Positions 24,474-34,987 are shown, counted from the first letter of the stretch. The stretch is DNA of 64,000 bases from Crateriforma conspicua (GCF_007752935.1 NZ_CP036319.1:1798001-1862000), one strand, 5' to 3'. Program-made: numbers and translations. The notes: generated by a model from the sequence alone, not told the origin.

Positions 24474-25730
24474 ATGAACCCTTCACGTCGAACGGCGTTG
24501 AAATCGATCGGCGCGACCACCACGCTGGCTGCGTCCGGTCTGGTGCCATCAATGATCTATGCCGCACCGTCAACATCCGGCAGCGACAAGTTACGTGTCG
24601 GACTAATTGGCGCCGGAGGGCGAGCCAAATGGCTGACACGTGCCTTGGGTCGCGAATCCCATCGAGCCGAATTGGTTGCCGTCTGCGATTGCTACCTGCC
24701 GCAGATCGATGCACTTGCGGCTGACAACAAAAACGATCCACGGGCCGGTGATTCGTGGAAGCGGTATCAGAAATACGAGCAGATGTTCGATTCTGAAGAG
24801 CTCGACGCGGTGATAATCGCGACGCCCGATCACGTGCGCGTGCGTGCAGCCATGATCGCCTGCGCCAAGGGGCTGGATATCTACGCGGAAAAGCCACTGA
24901 GTTTCAGCATTCCCGAAGGTCGGGCTCTGGTCAAAGCAGTGCGAAAACACAAACGTGTGCTGCAAGTTGGTACGCAACAACGCAGCACACCGATCAATCA
25001 ATATGCCTGCGAGTTCGTCCGCGAAGGTGGACTCGGAAACGTCAATACGATCCTCGTCAAGAATTACTCAGGCTCTCGGCCTGCGACGGGGCTCGAGCAG
25101 CAACCCATCCCCGAAGGCATGGATTGGAATCGTTTTTGTGACCAAGCAAAGCTGCTTGACTATCACGAACGACTTCATCGTAGGTGGCGGAGTTACGACG
25201 CATTCACAGGCGGACCGATTTGCGATCGTGGTTCGCACGCATTGGACATGGTTCACCTTGCCATGGGGTGGGAGAAAGTCGCGCCGACGCGGATCGAACC
25301 CACCACCGAAGCGAAAGACTACTGGGATCGCGGTGTGAGGCTTTATTACCCGGATGGCACCGTTATTCGGCTGGAAAGTGCGGATGGTCCCGCGTTCGGC
25401 GGCATATTCATCGGCCAGCAGGGCAAACTCGAAATCAATCGAGGACGCTTCGCGTGTAATCCGAAGGACTTACTCGCTCCATTCACCGGGTCACAAACGG
25501 AATCGCACGTCGCAAACTGGCTGGACTGCATCGAAACCCGTGAACAGCCCAATGCGCCGGTGGAAGTCGGCCATCTGATTAGCAGCGTCGCGCACCTGAT
25601 CAATCTCTGTCGGATTACCGGTCGCACGATCAATTGGGACGCGGACAACGAGCAGATCATCGGCGATAAGGCGGCCAATGCAATGTTGACCAAGGAACGA
25701 CGTCCCCAGTTTTCTCTTCCCAATGTTTAA
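24474..25730 (+). CDS. Gfo/Idh/MocA-family oxidoreductase, Tat-exported
   Basis: 418 residues from the ATG at 24474, preceded by AGGAG. A twin-arginine signal ([20 protein letters not shown]) is followed by the Rossmann NAD(P) motif [13 protein letters not shown], and by [14 protein letters not shown] with the conserved EKP. The C-terminal substrate domain holds [20 protein letters not shown]. These dehydrogenases oxidise or epimerise sugars. Its place between sulfatases suggests processing of desulfated sugar units. The longer open frame upstream is only palindromic-element sequence. Confidence 0.92.
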   Translation: MNPSRRTALKSIGATTTLAASGLVPSMIYAAPSTSGSDKLRVGLIGAGGRAKWLTRALGRESHRAELVAVCDCYLPQIDALAADNKNDPRAGDSWKRYQKYEQMFDSEELDAVIIATPDHVRVRAAMIACAKGLDIYAEKPLSFSIPEGRALVKAVRKHKRVLQVGTQQRSTPINQYACEFVREGGLGNVNTILVKNYSGSRPATGLEQQPIPEGMDWNRFCDQAKLLDYHERLHRRWRSYDAFTGGPICDRGSHALDMVHLAMGWEKVAPTRIEPTTEAKDYWDRGVRLYYPDGTVIRLESADGPAFGGIFIGQQGKLEINRGRFACNPKDLLAPFTGSQTESHVANWLDCIETREQPNAPVEVGHLISSVAHLINLCRITGRTINWDADNEQIIGDKAANAMLTKERRPQFSLPNV

Positions 25731-25752
25731 GCGGAAACGCCGACGAGAAGCC

Positions 25753-25822
25753 GTCGTGGACGAGGTCACGAGTCCTGCTCACCGACGGAATCAGAACGAG
25801 GACTCGTAACCTCGTCCACTAC
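25753..25822. repeat. Palindromic element copy 7
   Basis: Arms 25753-25775 and 25800-25822 with one substitution in each (GTCGTGG; CGTAACC), loop 24 bases. It fills most of the gap between the oxidoreductase and the DUF1080 gene. Confidence 0.92.
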
Positions 25823-25846
25823 GATCGTTTATCAAGAGAAAATCAG

Positions 25847-26527
25847 ATGATTGCCAATTCAACGACACACCGGACCCTCTTCGTTCTAATAGTTCTTGTG
25901 AGCTCGTTTTGCTGTGGCTCCGCCTTCGCTGGTGATTGGGTGACCTTGTTCGATGGCAAGAGCCTCGACGGTTGGAAACCATCACGTGACAACACACAGT
26001 TCGCGTTGTCAGAAGGAGTCATTGTTGGCACCAGCTCCAGCCAGACTCAGTTCTTGCAGACCGTTGAATCCTACGGTGACTTTGAACTCGAATTGGAAGT
26101 CAAACTTCACGACACGGACCTTAATTCGGGCATTCAAATTCGGACTCAACTCACGCGCACGGGCGATAACGGAAAAGTTCGTGCGTCCGTTCACGGCCCG
26201 CAAGTCGATATCGGACGATCGCCTGGACGGAGTGGCCACATCTTTAACCAGGGGAATGGCGCATGGATCACGCCGAAAGAAGATCTGATCCGCAATGAAG
26301 CGATGGTGAACGGCCACTGGAACAAACTTCGAGTCTTGGCCAAAGGGCCGCGAATTCAAACATGGATCAATGGCAAACAGGTGGGGGATGTCACGGATTC
26401 CGAAGCCTACGCAAAGTATCCCTCGGGTGTGATCGCACTGCAGGTCCACGGCGTCAAGAAGTCACCGGAGAAAGCACGACACGTTTCGTTTCGGTCGATT
26501 CGCGTCCGTCGACTCGAGAAGAAATAA
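25847..26527 (+). CDS. DUF1080 (3-keto-disaccharide hydrolase-like) exported protein
   Basis: 226 residues: signal peptide (about 1-27), then a single DUF1080 domain ([69 protein letters not shown]). The concanavalin-like fold and the 3-keto-glycoside hydrolase activity reported for some relatives fit with the adjacent Gfo/Idh/MocA oxidoreductase, which could make 3-keto sugars. The pairing suggests oxidise-then-cleave processing; this is inferred. Confidence 0.9.
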   Translation: MIANSTTHRTLFVLIVLVSSFCCGSAFAGDWVTLFDGKSLDGWKPSRDNTQFALSEGVIVGTSSSQTQFLQTVESYGDFELELEVKLHDTDLNSGIQIRTQLTRTGDNGKVRASVHGPQVDIGRSPGRSGHIFNQGNGAWITPKEDLIRNEAMVNGHWNKLRVLAKGPRIQTWINGKQVGDVTDSEAYAKYPSGVIALQVHGVKKSPEKARHVSFRSIRVRRLEKK

Positions 26528-26606
26528 CCGAGTACGACAATCCAAACGAGGAAAAGTCACCAACCATGAAAATAGCCTTGCACACAGCACCAGTCAGGAA
26601 GCCGTA

Positions 26607-28160
26607 ATGAGTCGTACCAGAATCACCCCAGCAGTTTTGCTTTTATGCGTTGGATGGTTGTTGGCCGGCAACTGTTATGCCGCAGAAATGCCAAACATCG
26701 TGCTCCTGTATATCGACGACTGGGCGTGGAACGGCACGCCAATTCCGATGCACGACGGCATGGAAAACTCGCGGATGCCGGTCTTGCAGATGCCGAATGT
26801 GGAGCGGCTGGCTCGTGAGGGTATGAAGTTCACCAATGCGTATGCGTCACCGCAATGTTCGCCGTCGCGTGTTTGCATTCAGACTGGTCAGTCCTCACCG
26901 CGGAATGGATTTACCGTTTTCATGAACGACCGCGGACAGGACTACTACGACGAAAAGGGCTATCCCGGCTTTCCGGTGATTCCTTGCATCTCGGACATGA
27001 CGATTGACGCCGACGCGGTGACAATCCCCGAAGCTCTGAAGCCGCTCGGTTATGTCAGTGCGCACATTGGGAAGTGGCACATGCGAGGCGATCCCGGCGA
27101 CGAAGGCTATGTGGTTCACGACGGTGACACCAGCAACAAGCCAGGCAATACGCTGCCCGCTGGCGCAAACCAAAGCCTGCCCGACGACCTGACTGATCCC
27201 AAGCTGATGTTCAGCGTCACTGAGAAAGCGCTCGGTTTCATGACCGAGCAGGCACAAGCCGGACAACCGTTCTATCTGCAGATCTCCCACTACGCGATGC
27301 ACGAAGGTCGCGAATGCCTGCCCGCGACGCGTGAAAAGTACGCGCGACATCCGCTCGTGCAGGCTTACTACGAGAAGATCGGAAAGACGGCTGAGACGAT
27401 AAAACGCAAGGAAGACCCGGCCATCTGGCTGGGGATGGGCGACGACCTCGATGGCCGCATCGGAGCCGTGCTCCAGCGCATCAGCGAGCTGGGGATCGAG
27501 GACAACACGTATGTCGTACTCGTGTCGGACAATGGGTACCGACACAAAGAACTTCAGCTGACGGAGGGGCTGACTCAGCCACACCATGCCGCCAAGTGGT
27601 GGGTCTGGCAGGGTGGCATCCGCGTCCCAATGATCGTCCGAGGTCCCGGCATCAAGGCAGGTTCTGTTTTCACGGGCAATGTCGTCAACTACGACTTCCT
27701 GCCGACATTCGTCGACTGGGCCGGCGGCAGCTCAAGCACACTTAAAGACATTGATGGCGTCAGCCTTGCGAATTACCTAGCCGGAGCGAAGCCCGACGAG
27801 GCGTTTTTGAATCGCAACCTCTATTTCCACTACCCGCACTACCGATCGAGCATGCCGCATTCAGCAATCGTGTCCGGCGACCTTAAAGTGCTTCATTTCT
27901 ACGATCGCCCTGAGATTCCGATGCTGTTTGACTTGTCCACCGACATGGGCGAGGTGACCAATATCGCCGCGCGGCATCCGGACAAACACCAGAAGCTCTA
28001 CACTGATATGATGACCTACTTTGAAAAAGTCGGAGCCAGAATCCCCAAGCTGAACCTTGGTGCTGACCTGAAGGTTTATGAGCAGGACAAAGACTACCGA
28101 AAACGAAAAGACTGGGGAGCTTTCACAGGCAGGCGGCCGCTGGAAGAAGATGAACGGTAG
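26607..28160 (+). CDS. Sulfatase (type I)
   Basis: 517 residues. Signal peptide to about residue 26; metal site [14 protein letters not shown]; active-site Cys84 in [21 protein letters not shown]; second metal site [13 protein letters not shown]. The C-terminus contains [12 protein letters not shown]. It is the last gene of the plus-strand sulfatase cluster and, unlike the others, has no palindromic element immediately next to it. Confidence 0.93.
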   Translation: MSRTRITPAVLLLCVGWLLAGNCYAAEMPNIVLLYIDDWAWNGTPIPMHDGMENSRMPVLQMPNVERLAREGMKFTNAYASPQCSPSRVCIQTGQSSPRNGFTVFMNDRGQDYYDEKGYPGFPVIPCISDMTIDADAVTIPEALKPLGYVSAHIGKWHMRGDPGDEGYVVHDGDTSNKPGNTLPAGANQSLPDDLTDPKLMFSVTEKALGFMTEQAQAGQPFYLQISHYAMHEGRECLPATREKYARHPLVQAYYEKIGKTAETIKRKEDPAIWLGMGDDLDGRIGAVLQRISELGIEDNTYVVLVSDNGYRHKELQLTEGLTQPHHAAKWWVWQGGIRVPMIVRGPGIKAGSVFTGNVVNYDFLPTFVDWAGGSSSTLKDIDGVSLANYLAGAKPDEAFLNRNLYFHYPHYRSSMPHSAIVSGDLKVLHFYDRPEIPMLFDLSTDMGEVTNIAARHPDKHQKLYTDMMTYFEKVGARIPKLNLGADLKVYEQDKDYRKRKDWGAFTGRRPLEEDER

Positions 28161-28497
28161 CCACACCAGCGTGGTTTCTTCAGTCCAGAACCGCGATGGT
28201 CCATCACAGCATTAGCGCTCATCACGAAGCCAGGAAAACGGCGAAGCAGGAAGGATCTTTGGCTTATTTTCGCACTTCGCATATCGCCTGGCTAACGCGT
28301 TCGGCGCCGGCAAAGCCATACTTGCAAAACTTCAAGGTTGCGATCTTCTTTCACTGAGGTGGACTCAAGTTTTGCCCACAATAAACCCGGATGAGCCTAT
28401 CTTCCCCGGGGGCAGCGTGTGCTGAGGGGAATCGTTGACTGGTCTACGAGGTATTTGATCTCTGCCGAGTTTGTCGGGCATTGTGCGTGCTTGAGAA
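28161..28497. other. Convergent intergenic region, nothing recognised
   Basis: About 340 bases between the last sulfatase and the minus-strand hypothetical gene. Short open frames only; no clear repeat, terminator stem or RNA gene was seen. Confidence 0.3.
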
Positions 28498-29592
28498 CTA
28501 CATCAGATAACGCAACTTGTCGTAGGCGGCTGATTCTTTTTCCGGAAAGTCAACGGGTTCGACGAGTTCGTGAAAACCGAACATTGTCTTGACCCGATGC
28601 GTGAGCAACGCTCGGTCGTAGGGGATTTCGCCGGACGTCCAATAGGCGGCGTCGTGCGGCGTGAATCTTGACACCGCTAAGGGGCCTTTTTCGTCGGCCA
28701 CGTTGGGAAGGCTTCTCCAAAGACGCAAGTGTTGTCGATGAGAGCGAACTGCACGCGAAGCCAAGTCGCCGTAGCCGCAGTCATTCAGATCGCTGATTGC
28801 GGCGGCGTGGTTGATGATGTGAACCAATCCGCCAAAGCCGACGCGGTGGACTGTCGGGTCTTGGTGAATGACTTCGTCAAGCACCGCATCCACCATCCCC
28901 GGGATGTCGTCAAAAACGGGCGTTCCATCGTTGTCAGGCAACTTGATTTTGTGTCCGTAAATTCGCCCTTTCTGTTTTCCGTAGTAGCCGTTGCCCGGCG
29001 TCTGTCCTTCGAACAACGCCATCAATTTGCAGATTCCGTCGACGATCGACGGAGTGGCATATTCCGGATGATCTTTGAGGGCTCGGATCGCGAAGGAAGC
29101 AAAAATGACGTTGTGCCCGGATTGACGCGGTTGGTCGATGCTCTTGGCTAGTGCCTCGGCGATGCCATCGATCAGTGTCTCGTCGGCTGCCTGTTTCGGA
29201 AAAGGCATAAACAATTCGGCATCCGTCAGCCTTGCATTCCGTGACATCCTTTTTCCGAAGACTGATCCACCATCCTGAACCCGCTGCAAATCATCATGGA
29301 TCCCGTCGTAAACCTGTGGGGCCAGATTGGGGCGTTGCCGGCGGATGTAGTACCCCGCAATCATCGACGCCCCCAAGTGGCCCGCCATCGAACTCATGTG
29401 ATGCGCCCGCGCGAGTGCATTGAGTCCCCGTCGCAGGTAGGCTTCGTCGGCGGATGGCGTCGGCTGAACCAGGTCTTCGTTGGCTTGCGTGCGTACGCTG
29501 CAGGCCGTCAAAAGCCCCATGGCAGCGGACGTTCCAGCCAGTAGTTCGATGAAGGTTCTTCGCGACGTCGCTGTTCGTGTTTGGTTGACCAT
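28498..29592 (-). CDS. Hypothetical Tat-exported protein
   Basis: 364 residues. The N-terminus has a twin-arginine signal (SRRTFIELLAGTSAAMG) and a possible lipobox (LLTAC). The mature part is mostly helical with no family I recognise; the segments ARAHHMSSMAGHLGASMIAG and VGFGGLVHIINHAAAISDLN look most structured, with His residues that could bind metal. It shares the strand with the downstream-lying rhamnogalacturonan lyase (about 80 bases upstream of it), so the two may be co-transcribed. Function unknown. Confidence 0.65.
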   Translation of the reverse strand: MVNQTRTATSRRTFIELLAGTSAAMGLLTACSVRTQANEDLVQPTPSADEAYLRRGLNALARAHHMSSMAGHLGASMIAGYYIRRQRPNLAPQVYDGIHDDLQRVQDGGSVFGKRMSRNARLTDAELFMPFPKQAADETLIDGIAEALAKSIDQPRQSGHNVIFASFAIRALKDHPEYATPSIVDGICKLMALFEGQTPGNGYYGKQKGRIYGHKIKLPDNDGTPVFDDIPGMVDAVLDEVIHQDPTVHRVGFGGLVHIINHAAAISDLNDCGYGDLASRAVRSHRQHLRLWRSLPNVADEKGPLAVSRFTPHDAAYWTSGEIPYDRALLTHRVKTMFGFHELVEPVDFPEKESAAYDKLRYLM

Positions 29593-29670
29593 GATCTCTC
29601 GGTCTTCACGGGTGCGTGGTTTTCAGAGCGGATGATGTTGATTCAGCCGAGCTTTTGAATACTGAACGAT

Positions 29671-31599
29671 TCATTTGGGCTGCGAATGATCGACCGCGCC
29701 GATGAAGTCACGCGTGTGTGGCGGCTGATTGTATCCAACGTTCTGCCAAGCGACGCCGAGTCGATACTGACGGTCTTGCATCAAAGTGACCTGGCGGTGC
29801 TGTGTTGGGATGGTTGAAACGTAGATTCGCAGGGCTTGATTGTCTGCGGAACGGGCGACCAACTCTTCCCGCCAGTCACCGATCAGATCGGCGGCCAAGC
29901 AGGGATTGTTCTTCGAACCGTTGTTCGCGACGACGCCAGCCCGCGGTCCGTCGAACAGGAGTCTCTGCTCGTGGGCCAAATGATCCCACTTTTCGATTCG
30001 AACTCCATCCAGCAGTTCCCGTAGCCTGTCTCCGTCCCACCAGATGGCCATGTTGGTCGACCGTGGCGCTGGCCCGATCACTTTGCCATTGGCCGTCCAA
30101 AGATCTCGAGACCCACCCCACAGTTCTGCGCCGGGATAACGTGGGTCAATATCCGCTGCCATACCTCTGGCCACATCACGACCGCGTCGTCCAACGAAAA
30201 GGATTCGGCCGGTTTCGGCGTCTCTCAACTCGGACCCGATAAAGTCTGGTTCGGGGCGATTGCTTTCGTGAATGCTCCAAGTCTCAAGGCCAGGTCTGCG
30301 TGGATCAAGGTCTCCTGTGTGCTGAGCATCCCCGTGGCCGAGATTCGTTGAGTAAAGCCCCGTGCCATCGTCGTCGATCACCATCGATCCAAACACGATT
30401 TCGTCGCGTCCGTCGTTGTCGACATCGGCAACCGAAATGCTGTGGTTCCCCTGCCCCGCCCAAGGATTGTGGTGGCCATCGAATTTGACTTCGTCGCTGT
30501 CGAACACCCAGCGTTTTTGAATTTGACCGTCGCGAAAATCCCAAGCGGCGATGACTGTTCTGGTGTAGTAGCCCCGGGACATCACGATGCTCGGGTGTTT
30601 GCCATCCAAGAATGCGACCGCCGCAAGAAAGCGATCCATTCGATTGCCATAGTCATCGCCCCAAACCTGCTGTTGCTGTTCCCGTGACGGGTTGTCGTTG
30701 TCGGGAGCACGTTGGGGAAGATAGGTCACTGTATCCAATGCAGCGCCGGTGCGTCCATCAAAAACGGTCATGTATTCAGGACCCGAGAGGATCTTGCCCA
30801 CGTCTCCCGGCAGGCGACGTCGGTGTGTCGCACCTTCGCTGTCACGCAAAGTGACCGGCAACGGCACTCGCCAATCAGCGGATGGGTCACCTATCGCCTG
30901 CCCACGCCCATCCACCGTTCCATCACTCGTTCGACAGACGAATTCAGCGTGACCGTCCCCATCAAAATCAAACACTAGAAACGGGTTGTAATGGGCGCCC
31001 TCGCGGACGTTTTTGCCAAGGTTGATCTGCCACAATCTTTGACCATCCAAGGTGTAAGCATGAAACAATGGTGGGTCGGTCATTCCACCGCGAGAGTTGT
31101 CATGGCCGCGACCGGCGACGTGAACCACCAACTCATAACGGCCGTCACCATCCAGGTCGCCGGCCGACGCGTCGTTGGCGTGATAGCCAGATGGAATCTC
31201 TGTCGGGATTTCCAGGTAGCCGAACGGCGCCTGGTCAAGATCGATGGATACTTGTTTTTTGGCTTGAGGTTCTGTGATTCCCCCAGGTGCGTTCGTGCGG
31301 GTGATACCGTAGGTGACCTTTCCCGATGCAGGAGGTGCTGCGTCCAGAAAGGTGGTCGACCCACGCAGCGGTTGGTCATTCAGTTTCGTCGCAGAGTCGG
31401 TGCCGACCCCACGCCATAAATCGAATGCAACGTCAGAGGCGTCATCGAAAAGCAAACGCCAACTGAGAAAAACGCCTTGATCGGCCTGAATTGCCACCAA
31501 GCCTCGGTCAAGATCCTCCCAGTCAAGCGGCTGTCCATAAGCCGGGTTCAGGACGCAGGTCCCGACGAAAAGTGTCAAGAGCTGTAAGTGTCGTTGCAT
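29671..31599 (-). CDS. Rhamnogalacturonan lyase, polysaccharide lyase family 11
   Basis: 642 residues with a signal peptide (about 1-22). The family 11 start is visible (EDLDRGLVAIQADQGVFLSW), followed by a beta-propeller with Asp-rich calcium loops (AGDLDGDGRYELVVH; FDFDGDGHAEFVCR; VDNDGRDEIVFG) and the C-terminal LVARSADNQALRIYVST. It cleaves the rhamnogalacturonan backbone of pectin by elimination. With the sulfatases it points to degradation of plant or algal acidic polysaccharides. Length matches the family. Confidence 0.92.
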   Translation of the reverse strand: MQRHLQLLTLFVGTCVLNPAYGQPLDWEDLDRGLVAIQADQGVFLSWRLLFDDASDVAFDLWRGVGTDSATKLNDQPLRGSTTFLDAAPPASGKVTYGITRTNAPGGITEPQAKKQVSIDLDQAPFGYLEIPTEIPSGYHANDASAGDLDGDGRYELVVHVAGRGHDNSRGGMTDPPLFHAYTLDGQRLWQINLGKNVREGAHYNPFLVFDFDGDGHAEFVCRTSDGTVDGRGQAIGDPSADWRVPLPVTLRDSEGATHRRRLPGDVGKILSGPEYMTVFDGRTGAALDTVTYLPQRAPDNDNPSREQQQQVWGDDYGNRMDRFLAAVAFLDGKHPSIVMSRGYYTRTVIAAWDFRDGQIQKRWVFDSDEVKFDGHHNPWAGQGNHSISVADVDNDGRDEIVFGSMVIDDDGTGLYSTNLGHGDAQHTGDLDPRRPGLETWSIHESNRPEPDFIGSELRDAETGRILFVGRRGRDVARGMAADIDPRYPGAELWGGSRDLWTANGKVIGPAPRSTNMAIWWDGDRLRELLDGVRIEKWDHLAHEQRLLFDGPRAGVVANNGSKNNPCLAADLIGDWREELVARSADNQALRIYVSTIPTQHRQVTLMQDRQYRLGVAWQNVGYNQPPHTRDFIGAVDHSQPK

Positions 31600-31695
31600 C
31601 GTCGGATGCTCGCTGAAAAATGGTGTCTCGATTGTTGCTTGGCGTTTGTTCGGCTTTGGGACGGAGACGGCCGCAACCGATCGCGGTCTCCGGCG

Positions 31696-32094
31696 CTATC
31701 TCGTCACGAAATAGATTGGTCTCTGTCTTGCGGTCTTTGGAGAGGTCTGGCCCATAATTAGAGTCAAACGCAACCATTCACCTCGCGTGACCGAATCGGT
31801 AACGACAGGGACTTTGATGCCGCGACGCTTCGCCAGCGACTCCCATCGTTGGCCTGTCTGGCGACTGAGTGTTTCGTCCAAGCGAGCCGTGTGTCCCGGG
31901 AATGCTTCGTAGTATTGTCCAATGATGTTGTCGCCTCGCGTGCCGCACGTGTCCGCCGGCGTGCCGCCATAGACAACAATATCATAGGTTTCGTCGGCGG
32001 CAATCGCTTGAGGTGCCGGCGGTTTCATCCAGAGCAAAGAGCAATAGCAGGCGAGCCGAAGTATGCTTGGCAGCGAGTGATGTTGCGTGCTCAT
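31696..32094 (-). pseudogene. Probable relic: FAD-oxidoreductase N-terminus joined to an unrelated C-terminal piece
   Basis: 132 codons. A signal-like N-terminus leads to DETYDIVVYGGTPA, the first strand of the FAD-dependent oxidoreductases common in planctomycetes, but the expected GxAAA helix never follows. The rest (NIIGQYYEAFPGHTARLDET; RGIKVPVVTDSVTRGEWLRL) is from something I do not recognise. It could be a short real gene. An internal deletion joining two genes is the simpler reading. Confidence 0.45.
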
Positions 32095-32531
32095 CGGTTC
32101 TGTTGCAGTGGACTGTATGAGTCATTGTTCGGACTGCACATCATAAACCCTGGCCGATTTGTCGTGTTGCTCCTTGCCGTGGATGGTGGAAGTGATTTGC
32201 AAGTTTCACATCGCCATGAGATCGCTGGCGAACGATGGCCGGTCCCCGTGATGTGACTTGGAATGCGGGGCATTGGTGATCGTTCATTAGGATGACGTCT
32301 GCTTCGACGGTCATCTGCCTCGCGACACCGGAATGCCTGTATGGCTGCGTGAAATCAGCTCGCGTGAGCGAATGGCCGATTGCAGCGAGATGAGCTTGAA
32401 CAATGGAATTCGCCAGCCATTTTGGTTTCCATTTGCCGGTTTTTGCTTTTATCGGTGGGCCGAATGCGGGTGCGATACAATTGAAAGCTGCACGTTTACA
32501 AACGCTTGGGCCGGGGCGATGGATTTGTCAG
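32095..32531. other. Divergent intergenic region, no gene recognised
   Basis: About 440 bases between the minus-strand relic and the plus-strand cytochrome gene. The cytochrome frame is open back to 32403, but that part lacks a signal peptide and is probably untranslated. Confidence 0.3.
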
Positions 32532-33905
32532 ATGCACGACGTCAGATGCTGGGGCGCGGTCATCACTTTTGCGGGGATGCTAGTGACCGGGGCCGCTCAG
32601 GAACCAACGCCCGAGTCGATATTCGAGACGCGTTTGAAGCCGATTTTTGATTCGCCCAATCCATCAAGCTGCGTCCAGTGCCATCTTTCCGCCGTCGACT
32701 TGAAGGACTACATCCTTCCCTCCAGTCGTGAAACGTTTTTGTCGCTGCGAGAACAAGGACTGATCGACACCGAACGCCCCGGTGAATCCAAAATCCTGCA
32801 CCTGATTTCCATGGGCGATTCTGATCCCGATGCACTAGCCCGGCGGATTCACGCAAAGAATCGCAAGGCGGAGTACGACGCCTTTTCGTATTGGATTGTC
32901 GCTTGTTGTCAGGACCAGGATCTGCTTTCGGCCCGCCCGTCGGTAGGCAATCAGAAGGCAGGGCCAAGTCATTCAGATGACTTGATTCGCCACACACGAA
33001 AAGATCGTGTTCTGGATTCATTCGTCAGAAATGTCTGGTCCCAGCGGATGCGATGTTTCCCCTGCCACACGCCGGGCGAATTGGACGCGGACAATCCGAT
33101 GCATCAAAAGCCCATCGAAAGGCATCGAGACTTCGTCAAGCAGTACGGAGCACGCATGAACCTCTTCAAGGAGACGCCGTGGGAGACGATGCGTTCGTTG
33201 GTTGCCAGCAGCCGGATCGTTGGAAGCGAACAGAAACGCAAAGGCACGGTTCTGCCTTTGATCAATCTTAAGAATCCCACCTTGAGCTTGTTGATCCAAA
33301 AGCCAACAGCAAAACTTCCGCCGAAGACCTCGGAAGGAAAAATCGGCGAACCGTCTTCGCAAATTCCGGTGTCACACATGGGCGGTATCAAGATGCACAA
33401 AGGCGATCAGTCATACAAGGCTTGGTTGCATTGGCTGGAGGATTACGCAGCTTCCGTTTCGGGTGGCTACGAGTCCGACGATGAACTTCCCGAGGACAAT
33501 TGGTATCCGACCCAGCACGTTGTACGTATCAAAGGCGTTCCAGAATCGTGGCCAAATCTGGCAACCGTTCAAGTGTTCGTGCACCGTTGGGACGAGAAGA
33601 CCGATCGTTGGGCGGATGAACCCATCGCATTCACTCAGTCACTGGTCACGCCGCGCAAAATCGTCAACGGATCACTCTTCGTCTTGGCAAAGTCCGAACA
33701 ACGCGACCAGCTGGATCCAGCCGGTGTCACGCTTGAACCGTGCAAGGTGCAAATACGTCTTTTTCTTGATCACGACAACACGCTCGCGGAATCGCCTACT
33801 CGCCTGCTGAACAATCGCGACCCTGATGCCACATCTGTGTTCGATGCGGTGTTTGGAATCGGATTCAAGAATGCGGATGTAATCGAGACGCTTGAGATTC
33901 CGTAG
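32532..33905 (+). CDS. Exported planctomycete-type cytochrome c-like protein
   Basis: 457 residues from the ATG at 32532, which begins a signal peptide (WGAVITFAGMLVTGAAQ). Two haem-binding CxxCH motifs are present: CVQCH near residue 41 and CFPCH near residue 174. The spacing and the surrounding FETRLKPIFDSPNPSS resemble planctomycete cytochromes that precede PSD domains, but no such domains follow. The C-terminal part (DDELPEDNWYPTQHVVRIKG; LEPCKVQIRLFLDHDNTLA) is unidentified. Probably a periplasmic electron carrier. Confidence 0.75.
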   Translation: MHDVRCWGAVITFAGMLVTGAAQEPTPESIFETRLKPIFDSPNPSSCVQCHLSAVDLKDYILPSSRETFLSLREQGLIDTERPGESKILHLISMGDSDPDALARRIHAKNRKAEYDAFSYWIVACCQDQDLLSARPSVGNQKAGPSHSDDLIRHTRKDRVLDSFVRNVWSQRMRCFPCHTPGELDADNPMHQKPIERHRDFVKQYGARMNLFKETPWETMRSLVASSRIVGSEQKRKGTVLPLINLKNPTLSLLIQKPTAKLPPKTSEGKIGEPSSQIPVSHMGGIKMHKGDQSYKAWLHWLEDYAASVSGGYESDDELPEDNWYPTQHVVRIKGVPESWPNLATVQVFVHRWDEKTDRWADEPIAFTQSLVTPRKIVNGSLFVLAKSEQRDQLDPAGVTLEPCKVQIRLFLDHDNTLAESPTRLLNNRDPDATSVFDAVFGIGFKNADVIETLEIP

Positions 33906-34286
33906 CCGTTTCGCTTTCAGGTCGGTGTCGATTCAAAACGCTTGCGCATCTGCGCCGGGCCGGCCGGTTTCGGGGGTTTCCGCGGGAAGAGTGATCGCGA
34001 TCGGTTCATGCGCCACGGATCCCGACTGCGTCCGACAGGGCGCGACGTTTGATTGTTGGATTTTCGTTCTCTTTGGAGGATGTGGTTTCGAAATTGCCGC
34101 GCCGTCGGGCATCGGCTCCTTCGTGCCAGGCGCCGAATTACCCGCGGTCCGACAGGCATGAAGTTTGCAGCTTGTCGCGATCTGGCGCAAGCCAGATTTT
34201 CTGCGTCTGGAGGATCGCCCGCTTGCGATGCCCGATCGGCGTCGTGTGCGATGCACCAGACCCACTGTTCCCCGAAGGAGCCTGAC
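33906..34286. other. Intergenic region before the copper-binding protein
   Basis: About 380 bases. A GAAGGAG ribosome site lies at 34274-34280 just before the next ATG. No other signal was identified. Confidence 0.3.
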
Positions 34287-34718
34287 ATGGACCGACGAAA
34301 CGTGATTTCCGCCCTTGCCGCTGCACCCGCCGCCGTGATGGCCTCAACCGCAGTGCGAGCCGATGATCATCAACACAGTCATTCGCACACCGACGGATTG
34401 GATCTCCGCTGCGCGTTGACTTGCAGCGACTGCGTCGCGCACTGCGAAAACTGTGTTGCGGCATGCCTGGAAGCTCTGGCTGATGGCATGGACGACATGA
34501 TGGATTGCATCAAGATCTGCCAGGACTGTGCCGACATCTGCCGAGCGTGCGCGGCCAGCGATGCACGTGGCGGTCCGATGTCCGCATCGATCATGAAGCT
34601 GTGCATCGAAAGTTGTAAAAGGTGTGTCGCCGAGTGCGAAAAGCACGACCATTCCGAATGCCAGGCTTGTGCGAAAGCGTGTCGGGCATGCATCGAAGCG
34701 TGCCAGGCAGAGCAGTGA
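34287..34718 (+). CDS. Four-helix-bundle copper-storage (Csp-like) protein, exported
   Basis: 143 residues from the ATG at 34287 after a GAAGGAG site. A twin-arginine-type signal (MDRRNVISALAAAPAAVMAS) is followed by a His-rich stretch (DDHQHSHSHTD). The body carries 20 Cys mostly spaced Cx2C, Cx3C or Cx4C on amphipathic helices (CALTCSDCVAHCENCVAAC; CIKICQDCADICRACA; CQACAKACRACIEAC). This is the Csp/DUF326 pattern, in which Cu(I) ions fill the core of the bundle. Export via Tat is as in Csp1. It complements the metal-resistance locus at the left of the window. Confidence 0.88.
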   Translation: MDRRNVISALAAAPAAVMASTAVRADDHQHSHSHTDGLDLRCALTCSDCVAHCENCVAACLEALADGMDDMMDCIKICQDCADICRACAASDARGGPMSASIMKLCIESCKRCVAECEKHDHSECQACAKACRACIEACQAEQ

Positions 34719-34725
34719 TCGTTGC

Positions 34726-34987
34726 TAAGTAGGCGGACAGATTCTTCTAAGTTCGGTAACCCGACGCGTAGGTTTTGAAGTCGCGTTTATCTGGTAACCC
34801 GACGCGTGAGCGGGGGAAAAAGCTGTTGGCATCGACTCGTTCACGCTTCGGGTTACCGAAAAGAACGATGCCTCGGGTAAAAGCGCAACTTCAAAACGCA
34901 AAAGCGAGGAACGAACCGGCGAAGTACGTGGTCTCTCGCTTACGCGTCGGGTTGCCATTTGTCGCAAAACTCCTGTCCGCCTGCTTA
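34726..34987. repeat. Four-level nested palindrome
   Basis: Four pairs of inverted arms enclose one another: 34726-34740/34973-34987 (TAAGTAGGCGGACAG, 14 of 15), 34755-34770/34941-34956 (GGTAACCCGACGCGTA, 15 of 16), 34772-34788/34879-34897 (GTTTTGAAGTCGCGTTT, imperfect), and 34793-34812/34838-34857 (GGTAACCCGACGCGTGAGCG, 18 of 20). Levels 2 and 4 share the same core, as if one element had inserted into another. It starts eight bases after the Csp gene stop. Confidence 0.88.

Noticed and set aside
24199-24897. 232-codon minus-strand frame spanning sulfatase end and oxidoreductase start
   Set aside because: Crosses two real genes on the other strand and contains translated palindromic element; no domain.
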